From Streptosporangiaceae bacterium (GTDB taxonomy: Bacteria; Actinomycetota; Actinomycetes; Streptosporangiales; Streptosporangiaceae), in assembly GCA_030040475.1 (NCBI GenBank), contig JASHTQ010000064.1:1-23721 (forward strand): a DNA stretch of 23,721 bases. Direction: 5' to 3'. The position numbers and the translations under genes are program-made. Positions 1 to 6,043 of this stretch are shown here, piece after piece. The notes beneath the pieces are model-generated. The model worked only from the letters and a program-made list of their open reading frames with translations, did not search any database and was not told where the DNA came from. Every line of letters starts with the position of its first letter. Position 1 is the first letter of the stretch.

Positions 1-1
1 G

Positions 2-82
2 TTCACCGCGAGGGCGACTAGCTTCGAGGCAGCGCCCATCTGCTACGAGAGCCCCAGGCGGAGGAGGGAGCCGACTCGGTGA
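2..82 (+). CDS. C-terminal end of an unidentified upstream protein (partial)
   Basis: The frame beginning at base 2 is open to a TGA at 80-82, and almost every third codon position is G or C, as in the real genes here. Its stop overlaps the GTG start of the glycosylase gene in a GTGA arrangement, which is common for co-translated actinobacterial genes. The visible 26 residues end in a basic tail and match no family I recognise. A competing frame from base 1 stops at 19-21, so this assignment is tentative. Confidence 0.35.
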   Translation, partial: FTARATSFEAAPICYESPRRRREPTR

Positions 83-786
83 CCGATGATCCCAGCCGTG
101 TCGAGTGGCTGCGGCAGGCACGTTCTCACTTGCGCGACGCCGATCCCGTGCTGGCCAGGATCATCGACGATCGCCCTGCCTTCGATCCCCAGCAGTGGCG
201 GGTCTCGCGGCTGCCGGCGATGGACCTGTTCGGCGCCCTGTTGTTCCAGGTCACCGGTCAGCAGCTGTCCGTCAGGGCGACCCGCACGATCCTGGACCGG
301 ATCCAGACCCTGTTCGGCGGCCACCTGCCCAGCCCAGCCGAGCTGCTGAGCATGGATCCCGGCAAGATCCGCGAGGCGGGACTGTCCTGGCGGAAGATCG
401 CCACCCTCCGTGACCTCGCCGAGCGGCTGTCGGACGGCAGGCTGGACCAGGGCGTCCTGAGCAGCCTGCCCGACGACGAGCTCATCGCCGAACTGACCGC
501 GATTCCCGGGATCGGCCCGTGGACGGTGCAGGGCGCCATGCTCGTCGCGCTCGGCCGGGAGGACGTCGTCCTGCCCGGCGACCTTGCGCTCCGTAAGGCC
601 ATCCAGGCCGCCTATCGGCTTGACCATCTCCCCGCGCAGCAGGAGGTGCTGGCCATCGCCGAGAGATGGCGGCCCTACCGCAGCCTCGCCACCAGCTACC
701 TGTTCTCCGCCGCCTTCGAACCCGCCGGGGCACCGCCGACACCGCCGACACCGCCGACACCGCCGACATCGCCTGCTCGCCGCTGA
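79..786 (+). CDS. DNA-3-methyladenine glycosylase II-like (AlkA/HhH-GPD family)
   Basis: A base-excision repair enzyme expected to remove alkylated purines from DNA by cleaving the N-glycosidic bond in the cytoplasm. The 235-residue protein has the HhH-GPD layout: a helix-hairpin-helix with PGIGPWT at residues 143-149, followed by the catalytic aspartate in PGDLALRKA (Asp168). It is shorter than E. coli AlkA because it lacks the N-terminal TBP-like domain, as many actinobacterial members do. The GTG start is supported by a GGAGGAGGG tract just upstream and by overlap with the stop of the preceding reading frame. The C terminus ends in a proline-threonine tail made by a 9-bp tandem repeat, which lies outside the catalytic fold. 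Family assignment is firm; exact substrate range is not readable. Confidence 0.88.
   Translation: MTDDPSRVEWLRQARSHLRDADPVLARIIDDRPAFDPQQWRVSRLPAMDLFGALLFQVTGQQLSVRATRTILDRIQTLFGGHLPSPAELLSMDPGKIREAGLSWRKIATLRDLAERLSDGRLDQGVLSSLPDDELIAELTAIPGIGPWTVQGAMLVALGREDVVLPGDLALRKAIQAAYRLDHLPAQQEVLAIAERWRPYRSLATSYLFSAAFEPAGAPPTPPTPPTPPTSPARR
732..767 (+). repeat. Four copies of a 9-bp tandem repeat in the glycosylase C terminus
   Basis: The unit ACCGCCGAC is repeated four times without interruption and encodes a TPP/PPT tail after the catalytic domain. Because 9 is a multiple of three, copy-number change would lengthen or shorten the tail without a frameshift. Confidence 0.9.
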
Positions 787-891
787 CCGGCGACCATCAC
801 CCGACCTGGATGGTCGGTGCGCCGGTCGCCCGTTCTGGATAATGAGGCTGCAGCACATGACCCGTCCTCCGCTACCCGCCAGGTGCAGCGC

Positions 892-2034
892 ATGAATCCC
901 AGCAAGCCCGGCCGATCCGCCCAGACGCCTATCTGGGAGGAACCGGTGCGCGGGTACTACACCGATCCTGGACAGTTCGTGACCCTGTCCGGACTCGAGC
1001 TGCTCCGCGGCATGCTCGACGGCGGTCTCGGCCCTCCGATTCGCTACCTGTTCGGGCTCGAGCTCGCCGCCGTCGAACCCGGCGGCGTCACGTTCACCAT
1101 GCCGGTGACCGACTGGCTGCTGTTTCCCCAGGGAGTCGTATCCGGCGCCACCCTCGGGATCCTGGTGGACGCGCCCTTGGGGTGCGCGGTCCAGACCGCC
1201 TTGGCGCCTGCGACCCCGTTCACGACCGCAGAGGTCTCGCTCAGGTTCCTGCGCACCGTCGTGCCGCAGAGCGGGACGCTGACGGCCAGGGGCCGGCTGA
1301 TCCACGCCGGCAAGACCACCGGCGTGTCCCTGGTCGAGGTCACCGACGAAGCCGGCCGCCTGGTCGCGGTGACGAGCACCCGGTGCGCGATCCTGCCGCG
1401 GTTGCAGGTGCCGTGGGAGGCTGTCGAGCAGGCGCTGAAGAACCCGCCCCATATCCGGGAGCCGGACTGGCCGTCACCGCATCCGTACCAACGTCCCGCG
1501 GCAGGCGAGGTGCTGTCGCAGGAGATCTGGGACGGCACCGACGGCCTCGGCGTCCTGCAGTCCCTCATCGCCGGGGACCTGCCGGCGCCGCCCATGGCGC
1601 ATCTGTGCGGGATCGTTCCCGTCGCTGCGCAGCCGGGCGCGACCACGTGGCGGATGCCCGCCAGCGAGTGGCTGTGCGCGCCCGTCCAGGGAAGGCTCTA
1701 CGGCGGCGCCATCGCCATGCTGGCGGGCACGGCCATCGACGGCACGGTGCAGACGACCCTCCCGGCCGGTACCGCGTTCGGTCCCGTCGACCTCAAGGTG
1801 TACTTCCTGCGCCCGGTGTCACCCGACGGGCGCGATCTCGTGGCGCAGGGAACGGTGATACACCGGGGCCGGAGCATGGTGATCGGCACCTCGGACGTGT
1901 TCGACGCCGACGGCAAGAAGGTGGCGGTCGCGACGGGCTCGGCCGTGATCCTGCCCGGCCGGCCGGCCACCGTGACAACCGAGCTGACGCTGCCCGGTCT
2001 GGCCGGCCGCGAGGACAACGGGGAATCCCCGTAG
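892..2034 (+). CDS. Tandem hotdog-fold thioesterase-like protein (PaaI type, two domains)
   Basis: Predicted acyl-CoA thioesterase-like protein of 380 residues made of two hotdog domains in one chain, roughly residues 35-175 and 215-360. Each carries the PaaI-like central helix region; the second has YGGAIAMLAGTAIDG, where the family usually shows HGG followed by an acidic residue, and the first has SGATLGILVDAP. Both lack the usual histidine of HGG. Each domain ends in the typical strand pattern (RFLRTV, YFLRPV). The ATG at 892 is preferred over the open frame back to 817 because AGGTG lies six bases upstream. Hotdog enzymes act as dimers, so a fused pair may form a pseudo-dimer. The MarR gene follows after 55 bases. 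Substrate is unknown; a role in fatty-acid or aromatic acyl-CoA turnover is inference. Confidence 0.75.
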   Translation: MNPSKPGRSAQTPIWEEPVRGYYTDPGQFVTLSGLELLRGMLDGGLGPPIRYLFGLELAAVEPGGVTFTMPVTDWLLFPQGVVSGATLGILVDAPLGCAVQTALAPATPFTTAEVSLRFLRTVVPQSGTLTARGRLIHAGKTTGVSLVEVTDEAGRLVAVTSTRCAILPRLQVPWEAVEQALKNPPHIREPDWPSPHPYQRPAAGEVLSQEIWDGTDGLGVLQSLIAGDLPAPPMAHLCGIVPVAAQPGATTWRMPASEWLCAPVQGRLYGGAIAMLAGTAIDGTVQTTLPAGTAFGPVDLKVYFLRPVSPDGRDLVAQGTVIHRGRSMVIGTSDVFDADGKKVAVATGSAVILPGRPATVTTELTLPGLAGREDNGESP

Positions 2035-2059
2035 CCTGGCCAGCACGCGCCCGGTGTCA

Positions 2060-2081
2060 AGTTGATCGTTCAACTGATAAT
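2060..2081 (+). promoter_or_regulatory. Likely MarR operator and -10 box
   Basis: An inverted repeat AGTTGA-TCGT-TCAACT (2060-2075) abuts a near-consensus -10 box GATAAT (2076-2081). The MarR start codon at 2090 lies where transcription should begin or just after, so the mRNA may be leaderless. An inverted repeat next to the -10 box is the usual place for MarR autoregulation. No good -35 is visible. Confidence 0.5.
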
Positions 2082-2089
2082 CTCCTGCC

Positions 2090-2584
2090 ATGACCGCCGC
2101 CGAGGAGCCGCCGGCCGGCGAGCAGGCCGGGATATGGCTCACGCCGGGCCAGCTGGCATCGTGGCTGTCGGTCGTCCGACTGATCACCCGGCTGCCCTGG
2201 GCCATCGACGCCCAGCTGCAGCGCGACGCCGGGCTGAGCATGATCGAGTACATGACGATGGCGATGCTGTCCGAGGCGCCGGCCAGGACGCTGCGGATGA
2301 GCGACCTGGCCGAAAGCGCGAGCTCGTCGCTGTCACGGCTCTCTCACCTGGTGAAACGGCTGGAGGACCGGGGTTTCGTCCGTCGCGAGGCCGACCCCGC
2401 CGACGGCCGCTTCACTAACGCGATCCTGCTGCCGGCCGGCCTGGCCAAGCTGGAGTCCGCGGCGCCCGGCCACGTGGCGTACGTCCGCCAGCTGGTCATC
2501 GACAACCTGTCACCGGAACGGCTGCGCCGGCTGGGCCAGGACGCCGACCGCATCGCCGGCCGGATCGATTCCCCGGCCCGCTGA
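2090..2584 (+). CDS. MarR family transcriptional regulator
   Basis: A 164-residue winged-helix regulator. The helix-turn-helix spans about residues 66-92, with SSSLSRLSHLVKRLEDRG as recognition helix and following turn, then the family's wing ADPADGRFTNAIL at 101-113, where the DxRxxxxxL pattern is conserved. Flanking helices at the N and C termini would form the dimer interface. It follows the hotdog thioesterase gene by 55 bases but seems to have its own promoter with an inverted repeat at 2060-2075, suggesting autoregulation. The ligand cannot be inferred; MarR proteins often sense phenolic or acyl compounds, which would suit the neighbouring thioesterase, but that is inference. Confidence 0.88.
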   Translation: MTAAEEPPAGEQAGIWLTPGQLASWLSVVRLITRLPWAIDAQLQRDAGLSMIEYMTMAMLSEAPARTLRMSDLAESASSSLSRLSHLVKRLEDRGFVRREADPADGRFTNAILLPAGLAKLESAAPGHVAYVRQLVIDNLSPERLRRLGQDADRIAGRIDSPAR

Positions 2585-2785
2585 TCACCCGCCCGCCGTC
2601 GGCACCGCGCGTTCCGCCTGGCCGCGCTCGCCGAGCAGACCTGGCAGGCCGTCGAGCGCGCCAGGTGGCCGGGCTGGCTATTCTGGCCACTGGTCGTCGT
2701 CATGCTCGGCCCGTCGGTGCCGAACACGGCGGCGCGGATGACCCAGGATGAAGGCGGTCAGCGGGCAGTGAGGACAGGAGGGTGA
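2585..2785 (+). pseudogene. Coding-like stretch without a start codon (possible gene remnant)
   Basis: Directly after the MarR stop, the same frame stays open for 66 codons to a TGA at 2783-2785. Third positions are almost all G or C, as in real genes here. The translation includes a plausible membrane segment, GWLFWPLVVVMLGPSV, preceded by an amphipathic stretch. The only ATG in frame, at 2702, lies inside that segment, and there is no ATG, GTG or TTG upstream that would give the whole product. The stop overlaps a GTG at 2782 that is an alternative start of the next gene. It may be a 5'-truncated gene or a small gene with an unusual start. No family recognised. Confidence 0.3.
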
Positions 2786-2790
2786 TCGCG

Positions 2791-3036
2791 ATGAGCGACG
2801 AGCAGGGCGGCAAGACCAGTGATCCGCGCGGTGAGGCGCTGCGCCAGGAACTCATCCGCAACATGCTCCGGCCGACCGACCTGCCGGGGGGCTACCAGCT
2901 CGAGGGGCCCGCGGAGCCCGGGACGGATGCCGACGTCCCCGGCGTGCTCGGCGGCGCCGGCGTCACCGTCATCTCAGAAGACCAGGACGAGCCGGATAAC
3001 CGGTTGTCGGAGCGTCCGCCGCGAAGCCACGATTAG
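2791..3036 (+). CDS. Small hypothetical acidic protein
   Basis: An 81-residue hydrophilic protein with no membrane segment or cysteine. A short helical part near the N terminus (GEALRQELIRNMLRPTDLPGG) is followed by a disordered, acidic, glycine- and proline-rich tail. AGGAGG at 2776-2781 sits nine bases before the ATG at 2791, which is preferred to an in-frame GTG at 2782 that would overlap the ribosome binding site. Transcription runs towards the adenylate kinase gene, with a hairpin between them. I recognise no family. Confidence 0.6.
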   Translation: MSDEQGGKTSDPRGEALRQELIRNMLRPTDLPGGYQLEGPAEPGTDADVPGVLGGAGVTVISEDQDEPDNRLSERPPRSHD

Positions 3037-3060
3037 CGAGCCGCGGAAGCTGGACCGCAA

Positions 3061-3107
3061 ACCACCGTTCGTTCGGAAAAATCTTTTTTAGCAGAACGGG
3101 CGGTGGT
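3061..3107. terminator. Hairpin between convergent genes
   Basis: ACCACCGTTCGTTC (3061-3074) pairs with GAACGGGCGGTGGT (3094-3107) over 14 positions, with two G-U pairs on the plus-strand RNA. The 19-base loop contains five A residues and then six T residues that could pair to extend the stem. It lies between the ends of two convergent genes, so termination from both sides is likely. The usual T-run after the stem is missing; the T-run sits inside the loop. Confidence 0.6.
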
Positions 3108-3114
3108 GCGCGTC

Positions 3115-3708
3115 TCAGGCAACCGGATCGGCCCGCCAGCCCTCGAGGGCAGGGCGGCCCCGCAGCCGGGCGACGATGTCCGCGTGCACGGCGTCGGGCG
3201 GCTGGGCGCCGTCGACGGTGAAGATCCACTCCCGGTCCGCGTAGTACGCCAGCAGCGGGACGGTCTTGTCCAGGTATACCTGCAGCCGCCGCTCGATGAC
3301 GGCCTCGGTGTCCTCCGCGCCGCGGCGCCGGGCGAGCAGCCGGCGGACGAGTTCGGCGCGCGTGACGTCGAGGTGCACCGCGACCTGTACCTCCACGCCG
3401 AGCTCGTGAGCCGTCTGGAAGGCGGCCCTGGCCTGCTCGACGGTGCGCGGGAACCCGTCAAGCACGTACCCGCCCGCCTGGGCCGCCGCCACCACGGGCT
3501 TGCGCAGCATGTCCATGACGACACCGTCGGGGACCAGGTCGCCGCGGTCGAGGTAGGACTGGATCATGTGGCCGATCGAGGTGCCGTCCCTGACGTGCCG
3601 GCGCAGCAGGTCCCCGCTGGAGATATGGGCAATGCCGAACCGCTCGGCCAGGCGCTCGGCCTGTGTCCCCTTGCCGGCGCCCGGCGCGCCGATCAGCAGC
3701 AAGCGCAT
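3115..3708 (-). CDS. adk: Adenylate kinase, short-lid type
   Basis: Catalyses phosphate exchange between ATP and AMP to give two ADP in the cytoplasm. The 197-residue protein shows the P-loop GAPGAGKGT (7-15), the AMP-binding region from HISSGDLLR (28-36), LDGFPRT (83-89) and the C-terminal arginines in VIERRL (137-142). The lid between about residues 128 and 139 is short and has neither the zinc-binding cysteines nor the long lid of typical bacterial enzymes, resembling the AK1 form. The start at MRLLLIGAPG is chosen because the P-loop sits a few residues from the N terminus in the family; an open frame extends 18 codons upstream. It stands alone rather than in the ribosomal-protein/secY operon, so it may be a second copy. 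It could also act on another nucleoside monophosphate. Confidence 0.85.
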   Translation of the reverse strand: MRLLLIGAPGAGKGTQAERLAERFGIAHISSGDLLRRHVRDGTSIGHMIQSYLDRGDLVPDGVVMDMLRKPVVAAAQAGGYVLDGFPRTVEQARAAFQTAHELGVEVQVAVHLDVTRAELVRRLLARRRGAEDTEAVIERRLQVYLDKTVPLLAYYADREWIFTVDGAQPPDAVHADIVARLRGRPALEGWRADPVA

Positions 3709-3919
3709 CTGACTACCCGTGTCGGCACCAGCCCCACCCCAAGTCCTCATTGCCGGCAGCACCCTCTGGCCAGGTTAACCGCATCCGGGCATTTGGGGCC
3801 AATGGTTCAAACGTGCGCCTAACACCATCACCGCGTGGCGTGTTGCGATGGCCAGCACCCGCGTGCGGCGTGGCACCCTGGCAGCCGCCCGTGCCGCCGG
3901 GCGCGGGTCGATCCTGACG

Positions 3920-4027
3920 CACTGGAGTGCCGTAGCGCGCGGCCAGCGCGCTCAGCCGCAGGCCGCCGACCGAGATGTCGCCGTCGGCTTCCAGCCGTGC
4001 GGTGCGCGGCCACAGGTCGGTGGCAAG
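3920..4027 (-). pseudogene. Relic of the N-terminal part of diaminopimelate decarboxylase (lysA)
   Basis: Read on the minus strand, 36 codons give a product starting LATDLWPRTARLEADGDISV and running through GGLRLSALAARYGTPV. This matches the conserved N terminus of actinobacterial LysA, where a W-P/A-R-T segment, a variable turn and an A-x-x-[YF]-G-T-P motif precede the PLP barrel. After GTPV the frame turns to unrelated sequence, and no PLP-lysine region follows. There is no start codon in the frame upstream before a stop near 4086. The identification is from memory of the family; the fragment is too short to be active. Confidence 0.6.
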
Positions 4028-4069
4028 CCTGGTCAGGCAGACCGGGCGTTTTCCAACCAGGTCACGTAT

Positions 4070-4104
4070 GCTAAATATTCCTTAGCGACCACGAAATACT
4101 TAGC
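4070..4104 (+). promoter_or_regulatory. Repeated TTAGC sites upstream of the HxlR gene
   Basis: An inverted repeat GCTAA-N7-TTAGC (4070-4086) is followed by a second TTAGC at 4100-4104. Both TTAGC copies are preceded by AAATA, so AAATATTCCTTAGCG and AAATACTTAGCG form a direct repeat. The stretch is markedly AT-rich compared with its surroundings and lies 24-58 bases before the start codon, so it is a good candidate operator and promoter for the HxlR regulator. Confidence 0.5.
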
Positions 4105-4127
4105 GGCTCGTCCTTGTTGGGGCAGGC

Positions 4128-4532
4128 ATGAGCGAGGTTCATCCGGTCTGTGCCCGGTTCCACGCGGCGATCGAGCTCCTCGGCGCTCGCTGGTCGGGCG
4201 CGATCTTGCGCGCGCTGTTCACCGGATCGCACCGCTTCGCCGACATTCGGGCGGCGATCCCCGGCGTCAGCGACGTGATGCTGACCCGCAGGCTGCGCGA
4301 TCTGGAGGACGCCGGGCTCATCGAGCGCGAGGTCATCCCGGCCTCGCCGGTACACGTGGAATACCACCTCACCGAGATGGGCCGCGACGCCGCGCCGGTG
4401 CTGGACGCCGTCATCGCCTGGTCCCACAGGTGGATCCCGGTCCCGCCCGGCGGCGACGAGGCCAGCCACCCGGCGGCGCAGTACGCCCCGCCGGACGGCG
4501 GCAGCCTGCCCGCCACCCATCCATCGCTGTAA
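4128..4532 (+). CDS. HxlR family winged-helix regulator
   Basis: A 134-residue DNA-binding protein. The HxlR pattern is clear: N-terminal helix with AAIELLGARWSGAILRALF (13-31), RFADIRAAIPGVSDVMLTRRL (36-56) containing the helix-turn-helix, then DLEDAGLIERE (58-68) and the wing ending YHLTEMGRD (79-87). Cys8 sits at the position where redox- or quinone-sensing members such as YodB and HypR carry their reactive cysteine. The FMN reductase gene follows in the same direction after 39 bases, so the two are probably one operon. By analogy the protein may repress a flavin reductase until an electrophile or oxidant modifies Cys8; that is inference. The C terminus is a proline-rich tail of about 30 residues. 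Confidence 0.87.
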   Translation: MSEVHPVCARFHAAIELLGARWSGAILRALFTGSHRFADIRAAIPGVSDVMLTRRLRDLEDAGLIEREVIPASPVHVEYHLTEMGRDAAPVLDAVIAWSHRWIPVPPGGDEASHPAAQYAPPDGGSLPATHPSL

Positions 4533-4534
4533 GC

Positions 4535-4550
4535 GCCCGCAGCCGCGGGC
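4535..4550 (+). other. Small hairpin between the HxlR and FMN reductase genes
   Basis: GCCCGC-AGCC-GCGGGC forms a six-base-pair stem with a four-base loop two bases after the HxlR stop codon and six before the AGGAG of the next gene. It has no T-run, so it is more likely an mRNA processing or stability element than a full terminator. Confidence 0.4.
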
Positions 4551-4571
4551 AGGACAGGAGTCATACCGGCC

Positions 4572-5153
4572 ATGCCGATCCTTACCGTCATCGTCGGCTC
4601 GATCCGTCCCGGCCGCGCCGGGCAGCCGATCGCCGAGTGGTTCATCGACCGCGCCCGGTCGCACGGCGAGTTCGACGTCGAGGTCGCCGACCTCGCCGAG
4701 ATCCGGCTGCCGCTGATGGAGGAGCCGAACCACCCGCGGCTGCGCCAGTACACCAGCCAGCACACCCGCGACTGGAGCGCCATGATCGACCGTGCCGACG
4801 CGATCGTGTTTGTCACCCCGGAGTACAACTACGGGTATCCGGCGACGATCAAGAACGCGATCGACTACCTGCACCAGGAGTGGAAGGACAAGGCGGCCGG
4901 GTTCGTCTCCTACGGCGGCATCGCCGCGGGCACCCGCGCGGTACAGCAGCTCAAGCAGGTCATCACCACGCTGAAGATGGTCCCGGTCTTCGAGAGCGTG
5001 AACATCCCGTTCCACGCCCAGTTCATCCGCGAGGGCCGGTTCCACGCCAACGACGTACTGGAGCAGGCCGCGACCGCGATGCTGGACGAACTGCTGCGGG
5101 TCGACGGCGCGCTACGCGAGTTGCGCGCCGAAACCGCCAGTGCCGTCGCCTGA
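4572..5153 (+). CDS. NADPH-dependent FMN reductase / azoreductase-like flavoprotein
   Basis: A 193-residue flavodoxin-fold oxidoreductase expected to use FMN and NAD(P)H to reduce quinones, azo compounds, flavins or metals in the cytoplasm. The FMN phosphate loop GSIRPGR is at residues 9-15, and the family's flavin-binding PEYNYGYP is at 83-90, followed by KNAIDYLHQEW and the VSYGG loop (112-116). AGGAG lies 11 bases before the ATG. It is the second gene of a probable operon with the HxlR regulator. Its last 42 bases overlap the end of the convergent Wzz-like gene, with no terminator between. Substrate cannot be read from sequence. Confidence 0.88.
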   Translation: MPILTVIVGSIRPGRAGQPIAEWFIDRARSHGEFDVEVADLAEIRLPLMEEPNHPRLRQYTSQHTRDWSAMIDRADAIVFVTPEYNYGYPATIKNAIDYLHQEWKDKAAGFVSYGGIAAGTRAVQQLKQVITTLKMVPVFESVNIPFHAQFIREGRFHANDVLEQAATAMLDELLRVDGALRELRAETASAVA

Positions 5154-5786
5154 CCTGACGGTGCCTGGGGTCGCGGAATAACGGCCCGGCCCGCCCCAGC
5201 GCGCTGCTCCGTTCCAGGCCAGGCCGAGGGTTATCGCCGTGAGGACGGCCAGGCCGCCGAACACGCGCGGGCGCGAGCCGGTCTGGATGAGGGGCCCGGT
5301 ATCCCCGAGGATTTGCGCCGTGATGCGGTCGCTGGGCGCGACGCCCAGGTGCCGCTGCTGTGCCGCCAGGAGCACGCCGATCATCCGCGTCGCGGCCGCG
5401 AACGCGCGGTGGGCATCGCCCGCGACCGGCGAGGTCGCCGTCAGCGTGGCAAGCGGGACACCGTATTCGGGGTATTCCTCGTTGTAGAGGTTCACCAGCG
5501 CGAAGTTCACGGTGGCGCCGCGACCGGCCGCGGCGATCCGGCGCTGCGCCGCCGGGCTCATCAAGGTCTGGACCATCACCTCGCCGCTGGTGATGAGCGA
5601 CGATGCGTAAATATAATAAGCGTTTGGAGTGTTTTGCGCCTTAGGTAGGGACAATTCTACCGTTGCGCTCTCAAGGTATATAGGCGGACTGGTCTTGATA
5701 TCGTACCCCGCCCCGGCCGCGAGGAGGAGGATTCCCGCCACCAGGGCCAGGCGAAGCCTTTTCCTTGCCTTCCCCGGAGGATTCAT
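5112..5786 (-). CDS. Wzz-like polysaccharide chain-length / co-polymerase protein, no kinase domain
   Basis: A 224-residue inner-membrane protein with two membrane segments (about 11-29 and 175-192) around an extracytoplasmic domain, the plan of Wzz-type polysaccharide co-polymerases that set chain length with Wzy. The second segment follows a proline near SRPRVFGG, as usual in this class. Overall similarity is to architecture rather than strong motifs. There is no Walker motif or tyrosine cluster. The start at 5786 is chosen because it begins a short basic N terminus before the first membrane segment; a GTG at 5873 lies upstream of the likely transcription start. AGGAGG is 20 bases away and instead serves a five-codon leader ORF overlapping this start. 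The gene's early codons are AT-rich, unlike its neighbours, and its 3' end overlaps the FMN reductase gene by 42 bases. Confidence 0.65.
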   Translation of the reverse strand: MNPPGKARKRLRLALVAGILLLAAGAGYDIKTSPPIYLESATVELSLPKAQNTPNAYYIYASSLITSGEVMVQTLMSPAAQRRIAAAGRGATVNFALVNLYNEEYPEYGVPLATLTATSPVAGDAHRAFAAATRMIGVLLAAQQRHLGVAPSDRITAQILGDTGPLIQTGSRPRVFGGLAVLTAITLGLAWNGAARWGGPGRYSATPGTVRSGDGTGGFGAQLA

Positions 5787-5800
5787 CGCGCCACCGCCAT
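5783..5800 (-). promoter_or_regulatory. Five-codon leader ORF coupled to the Wzz-like gene
   Basis: AGGAGG (5807-5812 on the minus strand) lies six bases before an ATG at 5800, an ideal distance. That ATG opens MAVAR followed by TGA, and the TGA overlaps the ATG of the Wzz-like gene in an ATGA arrangement. The Wzz-like start has no ribosome binding site of its own, so ribosomes probably reach it by terminating and restarting here. Confidence 0.5.
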
Positions 5801-5873
5801 GTGCATCCTCCTGATTTCCGCTGCCCGCGCGACGGCCGCGGACTCCCGCGAACGGCTCCACTGCACGAACCAC

Positions 5874-6043
5874 AACTATAGTGAACCAAGGCGGAGCACG
5901 GGCAGTTCATCGTCCGTAAACTCAGCATAGAAGAATGGCGGGAACCCCTCATACAGGCAATCCCTTATGGCCTGTTTTGCCGGGGAAACGTGCGGTACCG
6001 CCAACCTGAAAAGCCTTATATCCGAGTATTTAGGCGGGGATTG
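5874..6043. other. Divergent promoter region between the two Wzz-like genes
   Basis: This 170-base stretch is AT-rich compared with its flanks and separates two divergent genes of the same class, so their promoters must both lie here. Apart from the TATAGT box and an AGGCGGGG ribosome binding site before 6044, I see no clear shared operator. Confidence 0.45.
5875..5880 (-). promoter_or_regulatory. Candidate -10 box for the minus-strand Wzz-like gene
   Basis: TATAGT on the minus strand would place transcription start near 5868 and give an 80-base leader before the start codon at 5786. No convincing -35 is visible. If right, the upstream GTG at 5873 cannot be used. Confidence 0.35.

Larger units (their letters stand above)
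3709..4127. other. Intergenic region between adk and the HxlR gene
   Basis: About 420 bases separate these divergent genes. The part next to adk (3709-3830) should hold its promoter, but I see no clear boxes. The middle carries the lysA relic on the minus strand. The last 60 bases are AT-rich and hold the HxlR promoter repeats. Other open frames across this stretch look like shadows. Confidence 0.5.

Noticed and set aside
817..891. Upstream extension of the thioesterase gene
   Set aside because: The ATG at 892 has AGGTG at the right distance, and the extra 25 residues match no part of a hotdog domain.
43..1452. 469-codon minus-strand open frame over the glycosylase and thioesterase genes
   Set aside because: It is antisense to two genes with clear domains, has no known fold and is low in complexity. 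High-GC DNA often keeps such frames open.
3800..3816. tRNA T-loop-like GGTTCAAAC
   Set aside because: No acceptor stem, D arm or anticodon arm could be formed around it.
4071..5045. 324-codon minus-strand frame
   Set aside because: Antisense to the HxlR and FMN reductase genes; no domain seen.
3848..5158. 436-codon plus-strand frame across the HxlR and FMN reductase genes
   Set aside because: It is an arginine-rich shadow in another frame of two well-supported genes.
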